Shown: positions 15,383-21,945 of the stretch, piece after piece | Position numbering within the stretch: position 1 is the stretch's first letter | Layout of the letters: every line of letters begins with the position of its first letter | Assembly (NCBI GenBank): GCA_903866285.1 | Contig: CAIPMZ010000117.1 | Span: 1 to 30,379, forward strand | Origin: an uncultured bacterium | GTDB lineage: Bacteria > Patescibacteriota > Minisyncoccia > Moranbacterales > GWC2-37-73 | Direction of reading: 5' to 3' | Length of the DNA stretch: 30,379 nucleotides | The notes under the pieces: model-generated | Told to the model about the DNA's origin: nothing | Database searches by the model: none | What the model saw: only the letters and a program-made list of their open reading frames with translations | Program-made: the position numbers and the translations under genes

Positions 15383-15744
15383 ACGGCATATCTGGCTACA
15401 ATTTACGAAAAAATAAAAAATATGAATAGTAACATAGTAAATAGTTTGGGGTTAATATTAGACATTTTAGGAGCAGTTTTAATATTTATTTTTGGCCTTC
15501 CTGCAAAAATTGACAGAGATGGGCATGGATTCCTCATTATTGAAAGTGATAATCAGGAAGAAAAAGCGAAAGCCAAAAAATATGATTGTTACAGTGCTCT
15601 TGGTTTGTGCCTGTTAATAGTTGGTTTCGTTCTTCAATTGATTAGCAACTTTTTATAATTTTTTATTTTTTTGTCAATTTCCACCCAAATTTTTGTTCCG
15701 TTTCACTACACAAAAACTTCAGATAATGCCGATACGTTGTGCGA
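15374..15744 (+). other. attC-like site 3, split by a gene
   Basis: TCCGACAAC and CGGCATATCTG form the left half. The right half is the shared hairpin motif (15681-15719), CAGATAATGCCG (complement with a one-base bulge), GATAC and GTTGTGCGA (15736-15744). Between them lies the 78-residue gene, bracketed by AAAAAATAAAAAAT and its exact complement (about 15408-15421 and 15658-15671). Confidence 0.55.
15422..15658 (+). CDS. Cassette-encoded two-helix membrane protein
   Basis: A 78-residue protein with two hydrophobic helices (about 8-26 and 59-77) joined by a loop KIDRDGHGFLIIESDNQEEKAKAKKYD. The pattern GLILDILGAVLIFIFGLP, a loop ending in KKYD, then GLCLLIVGFVLQLISNF resembles small membrane proteins of unknown function that are widespread in bacteria and common in mobile cassettes (from memory of the family; not checked). 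No Shine-Dalgarno site. The stop codon abuts the right inner arm. Confidence 0.7.
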   Translation: MNSNIVNSLGLILDILGAVLIFIFGLPAKIDRDGHGFLIIESDNQEEKAKAKKYDCYSALGLCLLIVGFVLQLISNFL

Positions 15745-15873
15745 AATAAATTTTTTATCAGGTGGTAATTTCAAGCTTTTGGTGGTTTTAAGGGGACAGA
15801 AAATTTGTTTTTTATTAATTAGGGAGTGTGATATGGATTTTTCTCCGTTAGCACTACGAAAACTTTTATAAAT

Positions 15874-16977
15874 ATGGAAAACATGTCAAACGCTACAGAA
15901 AACAACGAAGCCCAGAAATATATTGATTCGGATGAATATCAAAACGAAATCGCCCAGCAGTACAAAGAACGCGTCTCTAAATTTACGCGCGAGCAAGTTC
16001 TGGATGCATTGCAGGCACTAAGTATTACAAATTTACCAACTATTGATGAAATCGTTGAGGCAGGTGCTGGCAATATGAATGCGACTTACATAACCAACAA
16101 TTTGGCAATAAAACTGAATCAAAAAAATGGACATCCTGATTACTTGGCCAACAAAATTGTTTCTGATCGATTTGGCACACAGCTACCCGTGGTTAATGTA
16201 TTAGCTTATGATAATTTTGAGAAAACGCCTTTCGAGGTTTTAGTAATGGAACGGTCAAAAGGCACAATGCTCATGGATGATATTCTTGAGATGAGTGAGC
16301 AAGAGCGAGAAATTATTTTCGAGCAAGTATTAGAAGTTGTGAAAAAACTTTTTGAAATTCAATTTTCCGATTTTGGCTGGGTCACACTCGATGGCCGTGA
16401 ATCAAGTGCAACTTATGCAGAATTTCTCACCAAAGAATTTGATAAACATATTTCTAAAATTAGAACTGAAAAATTATGTGCACCAGCGGACATTGATAAA
16501 ATCGAAGCATATTTTAAAAAATATATTGCTATTTTTGATAGCTGCGAATCGGTTTTTGTTCATACCGACACACACATGGGCAATATCCTGCATGAAGGAA
16601 CAAATTTAACTGCATTACTAGATTTTGATTCATCACTCAAAGCACCAAAAGTCAGAGCACTAAATTCATTACTCGGTTTTATCGACAACCCCCAGCAATA
16701 CGTTGAAGGCACAAAAGATTTTCCCAAATTTAAAGGAAAAAACTTTTATCATTTACTGCCAATTTTGAAATCAAAATTTCCAGAAATTTTTGCCGATTCA
16801 CAATTACTACGAAAATTAAATCTGATCAGCATTAAAGAAGGCGTGATGTGGGTGTCCCAAAATTGGTCAACTACCTGGAATGCTGAGATGATTCAGGGGT
16901 TGATAGAAAATGAACTGCCGGAAAATGACCTCAGCCAAACTTATCATGGAAAAATTTTGTTAAATCAAAAAATATGA
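15874..16977 (+). CDS. APH/choline-kinase-fold phosphotransferase
   Basis: A 367-residue protein with the kinase core of the aminoglycoside phosphotransferase superfamily: an ATP-binding lysine in NLAIKLN (K80), hinge-like VLVMERSKG (E125), the catalytic loop HTDTHMGNIL (D232 with N237), and the metal-binding LLDFDSS (D250/D252). The substrate cannot be inferred; family members phosphorylate antibiotics, sugars, choline or homoserine. The N-terminal 40 residues are charged and helical. The ATG at 15874 is preferred; Met4 is an alternative. The stop overlaps the start of a HAD-phosphatase remnant. It lies just past the broken end of the array and may have arrived with it. Confidence 0.8.
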   Translation: MENMSNATENNEAQKYIDSDEYQNEIAQQYKERVSKFTREQVLDALQALSITNLPTIDEIVEAGAGNMNATYITNNLAIKLNQKNGHPDYLANKIVSDRFGTQLPVVNVLAYDNFEKTPFEVLVMERSKGTMLMDDILEMSEQEREIIFEQVLEVVKKLFEIQFSDFGWVTLDGRESSATYAEFLTKEFDKHISKIRTEKLCAPADIDKIEAYFKKYIAIFDSCESVFVHTDTHMGNILHEGTNLTALLDFDSSLKAPKVRALNSLLGFIDNPQQYVEGTKDFPKFKGKNFYHLLPILKSKFPEIFADSQLLRKLNLISIKEGVMWVSQNWSTTWNAEMIQGLIENELPENDLSQTYHGKILLNQKI

Positions 16978-17045
16978 TCACAAAAAAGATAATATTTTTC
17001 GATGGCGACGGAACGCTGCGGTATCCAAAAAAGATAAATCACTAG
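16974..17045 (+). pseudogene. Truncated HAD-type phosphatase remnant
   Basis: A 23-codon frame starting with an ATG that overlaps the kinase stop codon reads MITKKIIFFDGDGTLRYPKK, the N-terminal nucleophile motif (DxDGT) of HAD hydrolases. It stops after about 23 residues. The following 150 bases show no continuing frame with HAD features. It is most likely the debris of a kinase-phosphatase gene pair. Confidence 0.6.
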
Positions 17046-17150
17046 AAGAAATCTCAGTCGAGGATGGTCCTAGACTAAGTTTATCAATTCACCTGACCCG
17101 CATCCAGACGTAATTAAGCGGACAGATACCATCTTTGACCAAACTTTGAT

Positions 17151-17201
17151 TTGACGAAAATAGATTAATTGGATATAATTGGATGTAGTTAATATATCCA
17201 A
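17151..17201 (+). promoter_or_regulatory. Promoter of the Fic gene with overlapping inverted repeat
   Basis: TTGACG (17151-17156), a 17-base spacer and TATAAT (17174-17179) form a near-consensus promoter 28 bases before the ATG. The arms TTGGATAT (17169-17176) and ATATCCAA (17194-17201) bracket the -10 box and start site, a good position for an operator. The Fic protein itself carries a C-terminal winged-helix-like region, so autoregulation is possible. Confidence 0.72.
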
Positions 17202-17206
17202 AAATT

Positions 17207-18328
17207 ATGGCTAAGATAAAGCAAAAAAACAATAATGTTGCAAGTAAATTCACAAAAAGACTCGAAAACATCCCAGCTGAAATAATTTCAAAAATCGCCA
17301 AGATTGATGAATTGAAAGGCAATTGGGTGTCTGGAGCCAAGCTGAATCCGCAAATTCTTGGTCGCCTCAAGCGATCCGTTTTGATAACCTCAACTGGTGC
17401 ATCTACGCGTATTGAAGGCGCGATGCTTTCCGATGAGGATATTGAAAAAGTTATGCGAGGAATTAATATTCAAAAATTTGCTGACCGTGATAAGCAAGAA
17501 GTCAAAGGATATTATGAATTACTGGAAAATATTTTTGATTCGTGGGAGCGTTTGAAATTCAGTGAGGGTTCAATTAAACATTTTCACAAAGAACTCCTGA
17601 AATATTCAGACAAAGATCAAGGACACCTGGGTGATTACAAGTTTGGTGAAAATAAAGTTGCTGCATATGATCAGGCAGGTAAAGAAGTTGGGATAATTTT
17701 CAACCCAACTTCTCCATATCTAACACCCAAGGAAATGCTTGAACTCATTGAGTCAACGAATTTTCTGCTGGCTGAAAGAAAATATCATCCGTTGCTCGTA
17801 ATCGCAAATTTCTTGGTTGAATTTTTGACAATTCATCCTTTTCAAGATGGCAACGGCAGAATTTCACGAGTTTTGACAAATCTACTATTGCTTCAAACTG
17901 GATATTTATACATGCCGTATGTTTCACATGAAAAATTAGTAGAGGATAATAAAACAGCCTACTATCTCGCCCTTAGACGTAGTCAAAAAACTTTTCAAAC
18001 GAGAGTTGAAAGTATCACACCTTGGCTAGAGTTTTTCCTTACAATTTTGTTGCAGCAATCGCAAACTGCGGCTGAACTGCTGTCAAAAGAAAATATTGAA
18101 AAATTGCTATCAGAAAAACAACTTGCAATTTGGAAGTTTTTTGAGCAGATTGAAATTACCAGCACGGGCGAGCTTGTCAGTGAAACGAATATTCCCCGGC
18201 CAACTGTCAAGCAAGCTTTGGAGGTATTATTAAAGTTAAAAAAAATAGAAAGAATAGGCCAAGGCAGAAGTACGAGATATAAAAAGACCCAGGTAAGAAA
18301 AACTCAGTCAAGGACCGTCATAAACTAG
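17207..18328 (+). CDS. Fic-domain protein (probable AMP-transferase) with inhibitory helix and winged HTH
   Basis: A 373-residue class II-type Fic protein expected to attach AMP (or another nucleotide) to a target hydroxyl. The N-terminal part has the inhibitory motif STRIEG (S66, E70, G71; pattern S/T-x3-E-G/N) that normally holds the enzyme off. The active-site loop HPFQDGNGRISR (210-221) is complete, with catalytic H210. The flap region carries LGDYKFGENKV. The C-terminal 80 residues (SEKQLAIWKFFEQ, ISSTGELVSET-like helices, RPTVKQALEVLLKLKKIERIGQG) form a winged helix, as in many chromosomal Fic proteins. The target is unknown. It is transcribed from its own strong promoter. Confidence 0.9.
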   Translation: MAKIKQKNNNVASKFTKRLENIPAEIISKIAKIDELKGNWVSGAKLNPQILGRLKRSVLITSTGASTRIEGAMLSDEDIEKVMRGINIQKFADRDKQEVKGYYELLENIFDSWERLKFSEGSIKHFHKELLKYSDKDQGHLGDYKFGENKVAAYDQAGKEVGIIFNPTSPYLTPKEMLELIESTNFLLAERKYHPLLVIANFLVEFLTIHPFQDGNGRISRVLTNLLLLQTGYLYMPYVSHEKLVEDNKTAYYLALRRSQKTFQTRVESITPWLEFFLTILLQQSQTAAELLSKENIEKLLSEKQLAIWKFFEQIEITSTGELVSETNIPRPTVKQALEVLLKLKKIERIGQGRSTRYKKTQVRKTQSRTVIN

Positions 18329-18356
18329 ACTCAAATTCTAATTCCAACGCAAAAAT

Positions 18357-18782
18357 ATGCAAGAAAAACAAAGAACAACGCAAGTTGAAATAATTGTATT
18401 TAAAATCGTTGACACTAAACTTCTATTCTTAATGTTAAAGCGGAATGAGCAAAGAGGAGGTTTCTGGCAACCAGTTACGGGCGGTGTTGAAGCTGGAGAG
18501 AATTTAATTCAGGCCGTAAACCGTGAACTACAAGAAGAAACTGGCATTATTGACTATTTGCGCATCCTTGATGATGTTTATTATTTTGAGTTCGATACTA
18601 TTGAATGCGGAACCTTAAAAGAATATGTTTTTGGAATTCAAGTTGCACCAAATATTGATGTTGAAATTTCTTATGAACACACCGATATGAAATGGTGTAC
18701 TATAGAAGAATCACTTGCATTGCTAAAATACGAGAGTAATAAAAATGCCCTCAAAAAGCTTGTCTCATTATTATCGGATTAA
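18357..18782 (+). CDS. Nudix hydrolase
   Basis: A 141-residue pyrophosphohydrolase with a complete Nudix box G-x5-E-x7-RELQEETGI (residues 42-64; metal-binding E57, E60 and E61), preceded by QRGGFWQPVTGGVE. The length and FWQPVTGG resemble dihydroneopterin-triphosphate pyrophosphatase and small nucleotide-cleaning enzymes; the substrate is not certain. It lies 28 bases after the Fic gene on the same strand and may share its transcript. Confidence 0.9.
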   Translation: MQEKQRTTQVEIIVFKIVDTKLLFLMLKRNEQRGGFWQPVTGGVEAGENLIQAVNRELQEETGIIDYLRILDDVYYFEFDTIECGTLKEYVFGIQVAPNIDVEISYEHTDMKWCTIEESLALLKYESNKNALKKLVSLLSD

Positions 18783-18814
18783 TAAGCTCAATACTGGGCT
18801 GGTTTTCCATAGAA

Positions 18815-18843
18815 TTGCCGATTTTTAAATCTCTTGCTAGAAT
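18815..18843 (+). promoter_or_regulatory. Promoter of the MNT/HEPN pair, leaderless
   Basis: TTGCCG (18815-18820), a 17-base spacer and TAGAAT (18838-18843) preceded by TGC (extended -10). The -10 ends only 6 bases before the ATG at 18850, so transcription should begin at or next to the start codon. Confidence 0.62.
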
Positions 18844-18849
18844 ATAGCC

Positions 18850-19143
18850 ATGACCACACTAACCATCAAAAATAAAATAATCCCCATCTTAAAGCGCCAA
18901 GGAGTCCTCAAGGCGGCTATTTTTGGTTCGTTTGCCAGAGGCGAAGAGACAAAAAATAGTGACGTTGACTTATTAGTGAAAATGCCTAAAAGCAAAACTT
19001 TTTTGGATATGGCAGGACTTAAAGTTGAATTGGAAGATAAACTTGGCAGAGAAGTTGATCTTGTTGAATATGATGCAATTAGACCTCTAATAAAAGAACG
19101 GGTCTTAAGGGATAAACAAGAAATATATGAAAAGAAATCCTAA
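18850..19143 (+). CDS. mntA: MNT-type nucleotidyltransferase antitoxin (MntA-like)
   Basis: A 97-residue minimal nucleotidyltransferase. The motif GSFARGEETKNSDVD (26-40) carries the Gly-Ser and the two metal-binding aspartates D38 and D40. A third acidic position lies in REVDLVEYD. In the known HEPN-MNT systems this enzyme adds AMP to a tyrosine of the HEPN RNase and silences it. It overlaps the HEPN gene by 17 bases, typical of the pair, so the two are co-translated. Confidence 0.9.
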   Translation: MTTLTIKNKIIPILKRQGVLKAAIFGSFARGEETKNSDVDLLVKMPKSKTFLDMAGLKVELEDKLGREVDLVEYDAIRPLIKERVLRDKQEIYEKKS

Positions 19144-19465
19144 ACTTTTTCTTACGGATATTTTTGAAAGTATCCAGCTCATTGAAGAATATACCGAAAA
19201 ATTGGACTACAATCAATTTCTCGAAAACAACGTAACCCAAGATGCTGTTATGCGACGGTTTGAAATTATTGGTGAGGCAACTAAAAATATTCCACTTAAA
19301 ATTAGGAAGGAATACCCGGAAATTCCCTGGAAACAAATGGCTGGTATGCGAGATATGCTTACTCATGAATATTTTGGAATTGTAATGAAAAGAATTTGGG
19401 ATACAACCCAGAAAGATTTACCAAAATTGAAAAATAAAATCTTAAAAATAATTGAAAAACTTTAA
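19127..19465 (+). CDS. hepT: HEPN-domain RNase toxin (HepT-like, DUF86)
   Basis: A 112-residue all-helical protein with the HEPN catalytic motif R-x4-H-x-Y (R75, H80, Y82; MRDMLTHEYFG). In HepT this Tyr is the residue modified by MntA. RRFEIIGEATKNIP is the typical second helix. The expected role is a tRNA or mRNA cleaving toxin held in check by the upstream partner, for phage defence or element maintenance. It ends 2 bases before the convergent glycosyltransferase gene. Confidence 0.92.
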   Translation: MKRNPKLFLTDIFESIQLIEEYTEKLDYNQFLENNVTQDAVMRRFEIIGEATKNIPLKIRKEYPEIPWKQMAGMRDMLTHEYFGIVMKRIWDTTQKDLPKLKNKILKIIEKL

Positions 19466-19990
19466 TATCATTTCATTAATATTGCCCTCACTTCCCTTGC
19501 GCATTTTTCCCAAGAAAATCTTTGGACATTTTCGTGGCCTTTCTCGATAAGGTCTTTTTTGAAAGGTTGATTTGAGATTATTTTATAGATTGCTTCGGCA
19601 ATTTCTTCGGGACTCTGAGGATTAACCAAAAGGGCGCTACTTTCAGCAACTTCTACTATAGAGGAATTACTTGAAGCCACCAATGGGCAACCAACGCTTT
19701 GCGCTTCCAAAATTGGAATGCCAAAACCTTCATACTGCGTCGGAAAAACAAACACTTCGGCCTTTTTCAAAAGTTCCCATTTTTCCTGCTCAGAAACAAA
19801 ACCCAACGAAATGATTTGGTTATTGTATCTTGTTTCTTGTATCTTGTTTTGGATTTTCTCAAATCCAAAACCTTGTTTTCCTGCCAAAACTAATTTATGA
19901 GGAATTTCGTATTTTTCTTTTAAAATTTCAAAAGCCTTGATAATATTGCCAATATTTTTCCGCTCTTCGATGCGGCCGAGGAACAAGAGG

Positions 19991-20100
19991 AATTTTGAAT
20001 TTTGAATTTTGAATTTTGAATGAAACTCCAATGTTTTAATTTTAGAATTTTTATCATTTTGATTTGATTCGAAATTCGAAATTCGAAATTCAAAATTATT
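19991..20100. repeat. 110 bp word-type repeat inside a GT4 gene, copy 2
   Basis: About 94% identical to 11142-11251 on the same strand, in the same frame and at the same protein linker. Immediately outside the repeat the two genes no longer align at DNA level. Confidence 0.9.
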
Positions 20101-20455
20101 GTTACAGCCCTCATAAATAACTTTTATCTTATTTTCAGCAACGCCATACAATTTCATCAAATCTTTTTTTGTATTTTCCGAAACTGAAATAATCCTACTT
20201 GCCCAACGGCAAGATTTTTTAATAGAAACTTTCATATACAATCGTTCCCAAAAAGAATAAGCCTGTGGACAAAACTCGTATTCTAGGCCGTGAATTGTTA
20301 CGATTGTCTTTTTAGCGTGAACGATAGGCACAGTGTGCGCTGGGATAAATAAAACGTCGACAGGGTGAAAAAGCATCTCCAAGGAAAGACCAGCCTGGGT
20401 CCAAAAAATGGCCACTTAATAATTTTTATTTTCCAACTTTTAGGAAGTTCGAAAT

Positions 20456-20503
20456 CCAACCTAGGGACTAAGTCCCCATTTGGGGACTTAGTCCCTAGGT
20501 TGG
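20456..20503. repeat. Perfect 48 bp palindromic element inside a gene
   Basis: The arms CCAACCTAGGGACTAAGTCC.. and complement pair over 22 bases around a 4-base loop ATTT. The 48 bases equal 16 codons, and the frame stays open, encoding NLGTKSPNGDLVPRL in the glycosyltransferase N-terminal domain. Confidence 0.9.
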
Positions 20504-20642
20504 TAGCAGATTTTCGCACGTACAAAACAACCTGTTGATCATGTAAAACAACGGTCAGGTTTTTAATGACTTGGTAAGCATACTCTTCAATCCCAGTTCG
20601 GTTTTCTAAAAACGCCCGCGAGGCGTCGATACCAATTTTCAT

Positions 20643-20769
20643 AAATTTTTAATTTACAATTTCCAATTTACAATCAATTTACAATTTCCAATTTTTTAAA
20701 TGTTATTTGAAAATTATTTCATTGAAAAATTGACTGAAAATTAATCATTGATCATTGAAAATTAAAAAC
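20643..20769. repeat. Word-type intergenic repeat between mreB and the GT4 gene
   Basis: Repeats of AATTTACAATTTCC followed by GAAAATTAATCATTGATCAT words. It belongs to the same general class as 28038-28160 and 29055-29180. No gene or clear terminator lies here. Confidence 0.7.
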
Positions 20770-21777
20770 CTATTTGGAAAGCATTATGGTGCGTTTGTAC
20801 ACTTCCAAATTATCCAAGGCAATTCCAATCCCCTTGATGACACAAAAAAGTGGATCATCAGCGACGTAACAAGGCACGCCGATGGTTTTTGTAATAAGCT
20901 GATCTAAATTTCGCAGCAGCGCCCCACCGCCAGAAAGAATCATGCCTTTGTCCATAATGTCCGCTGCCAGTTCTGGAGGGGTTTCCTGAAAAACTTTTTT
21001 AATGGCGTTAATTACTTCGCGCAGTTCGTCTTGCAGCGCTTCTGTAATTTCATTAGAAGAAATCTTCACGGTCTTTGGCAAACCGCCCATTAAATCGCGT
21101 CCGCGAATTTCCATGTGCTCTTCTTTAACTTGCCCGATGGCACTGCCAATTTCTTTTTTAATATCTTCGGCCGTGCGGTCGCCAATGGCTAAGCCGTATT
21201 TTCGTTTAATATAATCCGAGATGGCTTGGTCAAAACGATTGCCACCTACGCGGGCGCTGTGAGCCGCCACAATCCCGCCCAAGGAAATCACCGCGATCTC
21301 AGAGGTTCCACCCCCAATGTTGATAATCATATTACCTTGCGCGTTGTGAATTGGAATCCCTGCCCCAATAGCTGCCAAGAGTGGCTCTTTTACAACGTAA
21401 GCCGATTTTGCCCCAGCCTTGACCGCAGCGTCAATTACTGCGCGACGTTCAGTTGAGGTTACGCCAGCTGGAATTGAAATCATAATCTCCGGGCGCACAA
21501 TGCGAATCTTGCCCATTACTTTATTAATAAAATAACGCAGCATCGCCTCAGTCACGCGGTAATCTGCAATCACGCCATCTTTCATCGGCCTGGATGCCAC
21601 AATATTATCCGGGGTTCGGCCAAGCATTTCCCTGGCTTGATTTCCTACCGCCAAAACGATATTTTCCGTCGGCGAAACCGCCACCACGGATGGTTCATTA
21701 ATCACAATACCCTTCCCTGGAATAAAAACCAAGGTGTTGGCCGTGCCAAGATCGATTCCAATTTTTCTGATAAACAT
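20770..21777 (-). CDS. mreB: Rod-shape determining protein MreB
   Basis: A 335-residue actin-like ATPase that forms membrane-bound filaments and guides cell-wall synthesis. It starts FIRKIGIDLGTANTLVFIPG (phosphate 1 loop) and has the family segments NEPSVVAV, SRPMKDGVIADY, PAGVTSTERRAV, INIGGGTSEIAVIS (phosphate 2), ILSGGGALLRNLD (adenosine loop) and GIALDNLEVY near the end. I placed the start at the ATG 21777. The frame could extend 15 codons upstream, but those codons are word-type repeat (NSKFEIQNSSSS) and probably untranslated. No mreC/mreD follows on the minus strand; a GT4 gene does. Confidence 0.95.
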   Translation of the reverse strand: MFIRKIGIDLGTANTLVFIPGKGIVINEPSVVAVSPTENIVLAVGNQAREMLGRTPDNIVASRPMKDGVIADYRVTEAMLRYFINKVMGKIRIVRPEIMISIPAGVTSTERRAVIDAAVKAGAKSAYVVKEPLLAAIGAGIPIHNAQGNMIINIGGGTSEIAVISLGGIVAAHSARVGGNRFDQAISDYIKRKYGLAIGDRTAEDIKKEIGSAIGQVKEEHMEIRGRDLMGGLPKTVKISSNEITEALQDELREVINAIKKVFQETPPELAADIMDKGMILSGGGALLRNLDQLITKTIGVPCYVADDPLFCVIKGIGIALDNLEVYKRTIMLSK

Positions 21778-21779
21778 AC

Positions 21780-21835
21780 TACTTGAAGAATTTTGAATTT
21801 CGAATTTTGAATTTCGAATCAATTTCTAATAAATA
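21780..21835. repeat. Word-type repeat just upstream of mreB
   Basis: GAATTTTGAATTTCGAATTT words, the same vocabulary as the copies inside the two GT4 genes. It lies within the untranslated leader of mreB or at its promoter. Confidence 0.7.
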
Positions 21836-21945
21836 AAGCTCTACTTATAATTCATTTTTAAATTCAGCCACCTCACCTGCTCCGTGTTTAAATTCTTCTC
21901 CCATACAATCTTATTGGTTACTGATTACTGATTGCCAGTTACTAT

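Larger units (their letters stand above)
12757..15744 (+). mobile_element. Integron-like array of inverted-repeat-flanked genes
   Basis: At least five units follow the divergent recombinase gene, all with genes on the plus strand. Boundaries carry 9-base boxes of the form GTT...CGA/GGA before a gene and the complementary box after it: GTTGTGCGA/TCGCACAAC, GTTAGGCGA/TCGCCTAAC, GTTATCGGA/TCCGACAAC. Between adjacent boxes lie inner inverted pairs (L''/L') and a shared ~38-base hairpin motif, as in attC sites. Two of the attC-like sites are themselves opened by an extra gene flanked by its own inverted repeat. A last GTTGTGCGA at 15736 has no partner downstream, so the array seems broken at its far end. 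Integron identity is an inference from layout; known attC consensus (GTTRRRY) fits only partly. Confidence 0.6.
19468..20642 (-). pseudogene. GT4 glycosyltransferase, frameshifted, with two repeat inserts
   Basis: One GT4 gene read in two frames. The 5' part (from 20642) begins MKIGIDASRAFLENRTGIEEYAYQ and runs to KIIKWPFF. The rest continues from WTQAGLSLEMLFHPVDVLFIPAHT. The shift occurs in a six-base A run (20403-20408; T run in the gene); one more base would restore IKWPFFWTQAG. Past the shift the enzyme is complete: IHGLEYEF, SENTKKDL, a linker insert (NNNFEFRISNF to KIQNSKF), FLGRIEERKNI, and PTQYEGFGIPILEAQSVGCPLV with both conserved Glu. The N-terminal part holds a 16-codon palindrome (20456-20503). 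A sequencing error, a true mutation and slippage on the homopolymer are all possible. If repaired it would have about 390 residues and act in surface glycan synthesis. Confidence 0.85.

Noticed and set aside
15671..15871. 66-codon plus-strand frame after the array
   Set aside because: It starts inside the conserved hairpin motif and crosses the half site; no domain or start signal.
19825..19860. TCTTGT words in the second GT4 gene as a third insert
   Set aside because: The protein segment (KIQETRYNNQ) has normal length for this region of GT4 enzymes, so insertion cannot be shown without an alignment.
21778..21822. Fifteen-codon upstream extension of MreB
   Set aside because: The codons are made of word-type repeat DNA, and MreB proteins normally start near FIRKIGIDLGT.
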